Positions 14,079 through 14,436 of a stretch of DNA of 14,436 bases are shown piece by piece. The notes beneath the pieces were generated by a model that was not told the origin of the DNA, did no database searches, and saw only the letters and a program-made list of their open reading frames with translations. The translations under genes were made by a program, and so were the position numbers. Positions within the stretch are counted from its first letter, which is position 1. The number at the start of each line of letters is the position of its first letter. Source of the DNA: an uncultured Anaerolineaceae bacterium. Lineage in GTDB: Bacteria; Chloroflexota; Anaerolineae; Anaerolineales; Anaerolineaceae. The stretch covers positions 1 through 14,436 of the forward strand of contig CALCQT010000190.1 in NCBI GenBank assembly GCA_937894825.1. The letters run 5' to 3'.

Positions 14079-14436
14079 CTACATTGTCCTGTTGGCCGTC
14101 GCAGGTTTTGCCGGTTGCCGGTAAATCAGATCGCAGATCCTGATTGCGTCATAATTGGCAGCCATATCATGCACGCGTACGATGTCCGCGCCTTGCTGAA
14201 TGGCCACAACCGTTGATGCAATTGTACCGGAAAGCCGGTCTGAAACCGGTTGGGATAAGTAATGTCCGAGGAAGGATTTGCGGCTGGCTCCGACGAGCAA
14301 TGGGAATCCCAACGCCCTGATCGCTCGCAGTCCGTGCAGAATGTCGAGATTCTGCCTGGGTCCGACGCCGAAACCGATTCCGGGATCGAGGATGATTTTT
14401 TCTTCGTCGACGCCGGCTTGCCGCGCCAGGAGGACC
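14079..14436 (-). CDS. folP: Dihydropteroate synthase, C-terminal part (5' end outside window)
   Basis: The frame is open to the window edge and ends at TAG (14081-14079), giving the last 118 residues or so. The visible part carries the DHPS landmarks in order: IILDPGIGFG (pterin-binding Asp), LLVGASRKSF (substrate-contacting Arg and Lys) and a final VRVHDM with the conserved Arg-x-His. The enzyme condenses para-aminobenzoate with dihydropterin pyrophosphate in folate synthesis and is the sulfonamide target. The N-terminal half of the TIM barrel lies outside. It is on the same strand as the GlmU-like gene, separated by 125 bases that hold a probable promoter, so the two need not be one operon. 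The tail PAKPATANRTM is unremarkable. Confidence 0.92.
   Translation of the reverse strand, partial: VLLARQAGVDEEKIILDPGIGFGVGPRQNLDILHGLRAIRALGFPLLVGASRKSFLGHYLSQPVSDRLSGTIASTVVAIQQGADIVRVHDMAANYDAIRICDLIYRQPAKPATANRTM

Noticed and set aside
1..14436. CRISPR array, tRNA or rRNA genes, toxin-antitoxin or defence system
   Set aside because: No regularly spaced direct repeats, cloverleaf-like sequences or defence-family motifs were seen on either strand.

Overview
The window looks like a bacterial chromosome segment, most likely from the Chloroflexota (Anaerolineae-like). This rests on family-level resemblance: a large GH13 next to a GH57/DUF3536-type protein, a CapA protein fused to a binding-protein-like domain, a ROK glucokinase and IS256-type debris. 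It is an inference, not a database result. Most of the DNA is moderately GC-rich, but one block (about 8980-11640) is clearly AT-rich.

Layout. Positions 1-3872 (+) hold the 3' part of a very large GH13 alpha-amylase-family protein whose stop overlaps the start of an NDUFA9-like SDR (ATGA overlap). After a short gap with a TATAAT box comes a GH57 glycoside hydrolase (4054-5445, +). Positions 5446-5630 contain no gene but hold two adjacent small palindromes (a probable dispersed repeat), a perfect 18-bp terminator-like hairpin, and a promoter that would start transcription almost exactly at the next start codon. Positions 5631-8760 (+) form a tightly coupled operon of three genes joined by ATGA overlaps: an exported CapA-type protein, a membrane-anchored NTF2-like protein and thioredoxin reductase. 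A 289-bp convergent gap follows, with another perfect 18-bp hairpin and a short decayed coding remnant.

Positions 9050-11574 (-) are an AT-rich two-gene cassette: an AlgI-type MBOAT O-acyltransferase and its AlgJ/AlgX-like SGNH partner. It is bordered at about 11640-11770 by an N-terminal fragment of an IS256-type transposase. Together these suggest a horizontally acquired surface-polysaccharide acylation islet.

Positions 11831-14436 (-) return to native composition: ROK-family glucokinase, a GlmU-like UDP-GlcNAc pyrophosphorylase that lacks almost all of its acetyltransferase domain, and the 3' end of folP (dihydropteroate synthase), which runs off the window.

How the genes fit together. 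GH13, GH57 and the ROK kinase point to storage alpha-glucan breakdown and glucose phosphorylation. GlmU and the AlgI/AlgJ pair point to envelope polysaccharide building and decoration. TrxB and FolP are housekeeping. I found no CRISPR array, RNA gene or defence system. The points most worth checking are the truncated GlmU, the acyltransferase islet with its IS scar, the leaderless-type promoter embedded in a hairpin, and the unusual GH13 protein.
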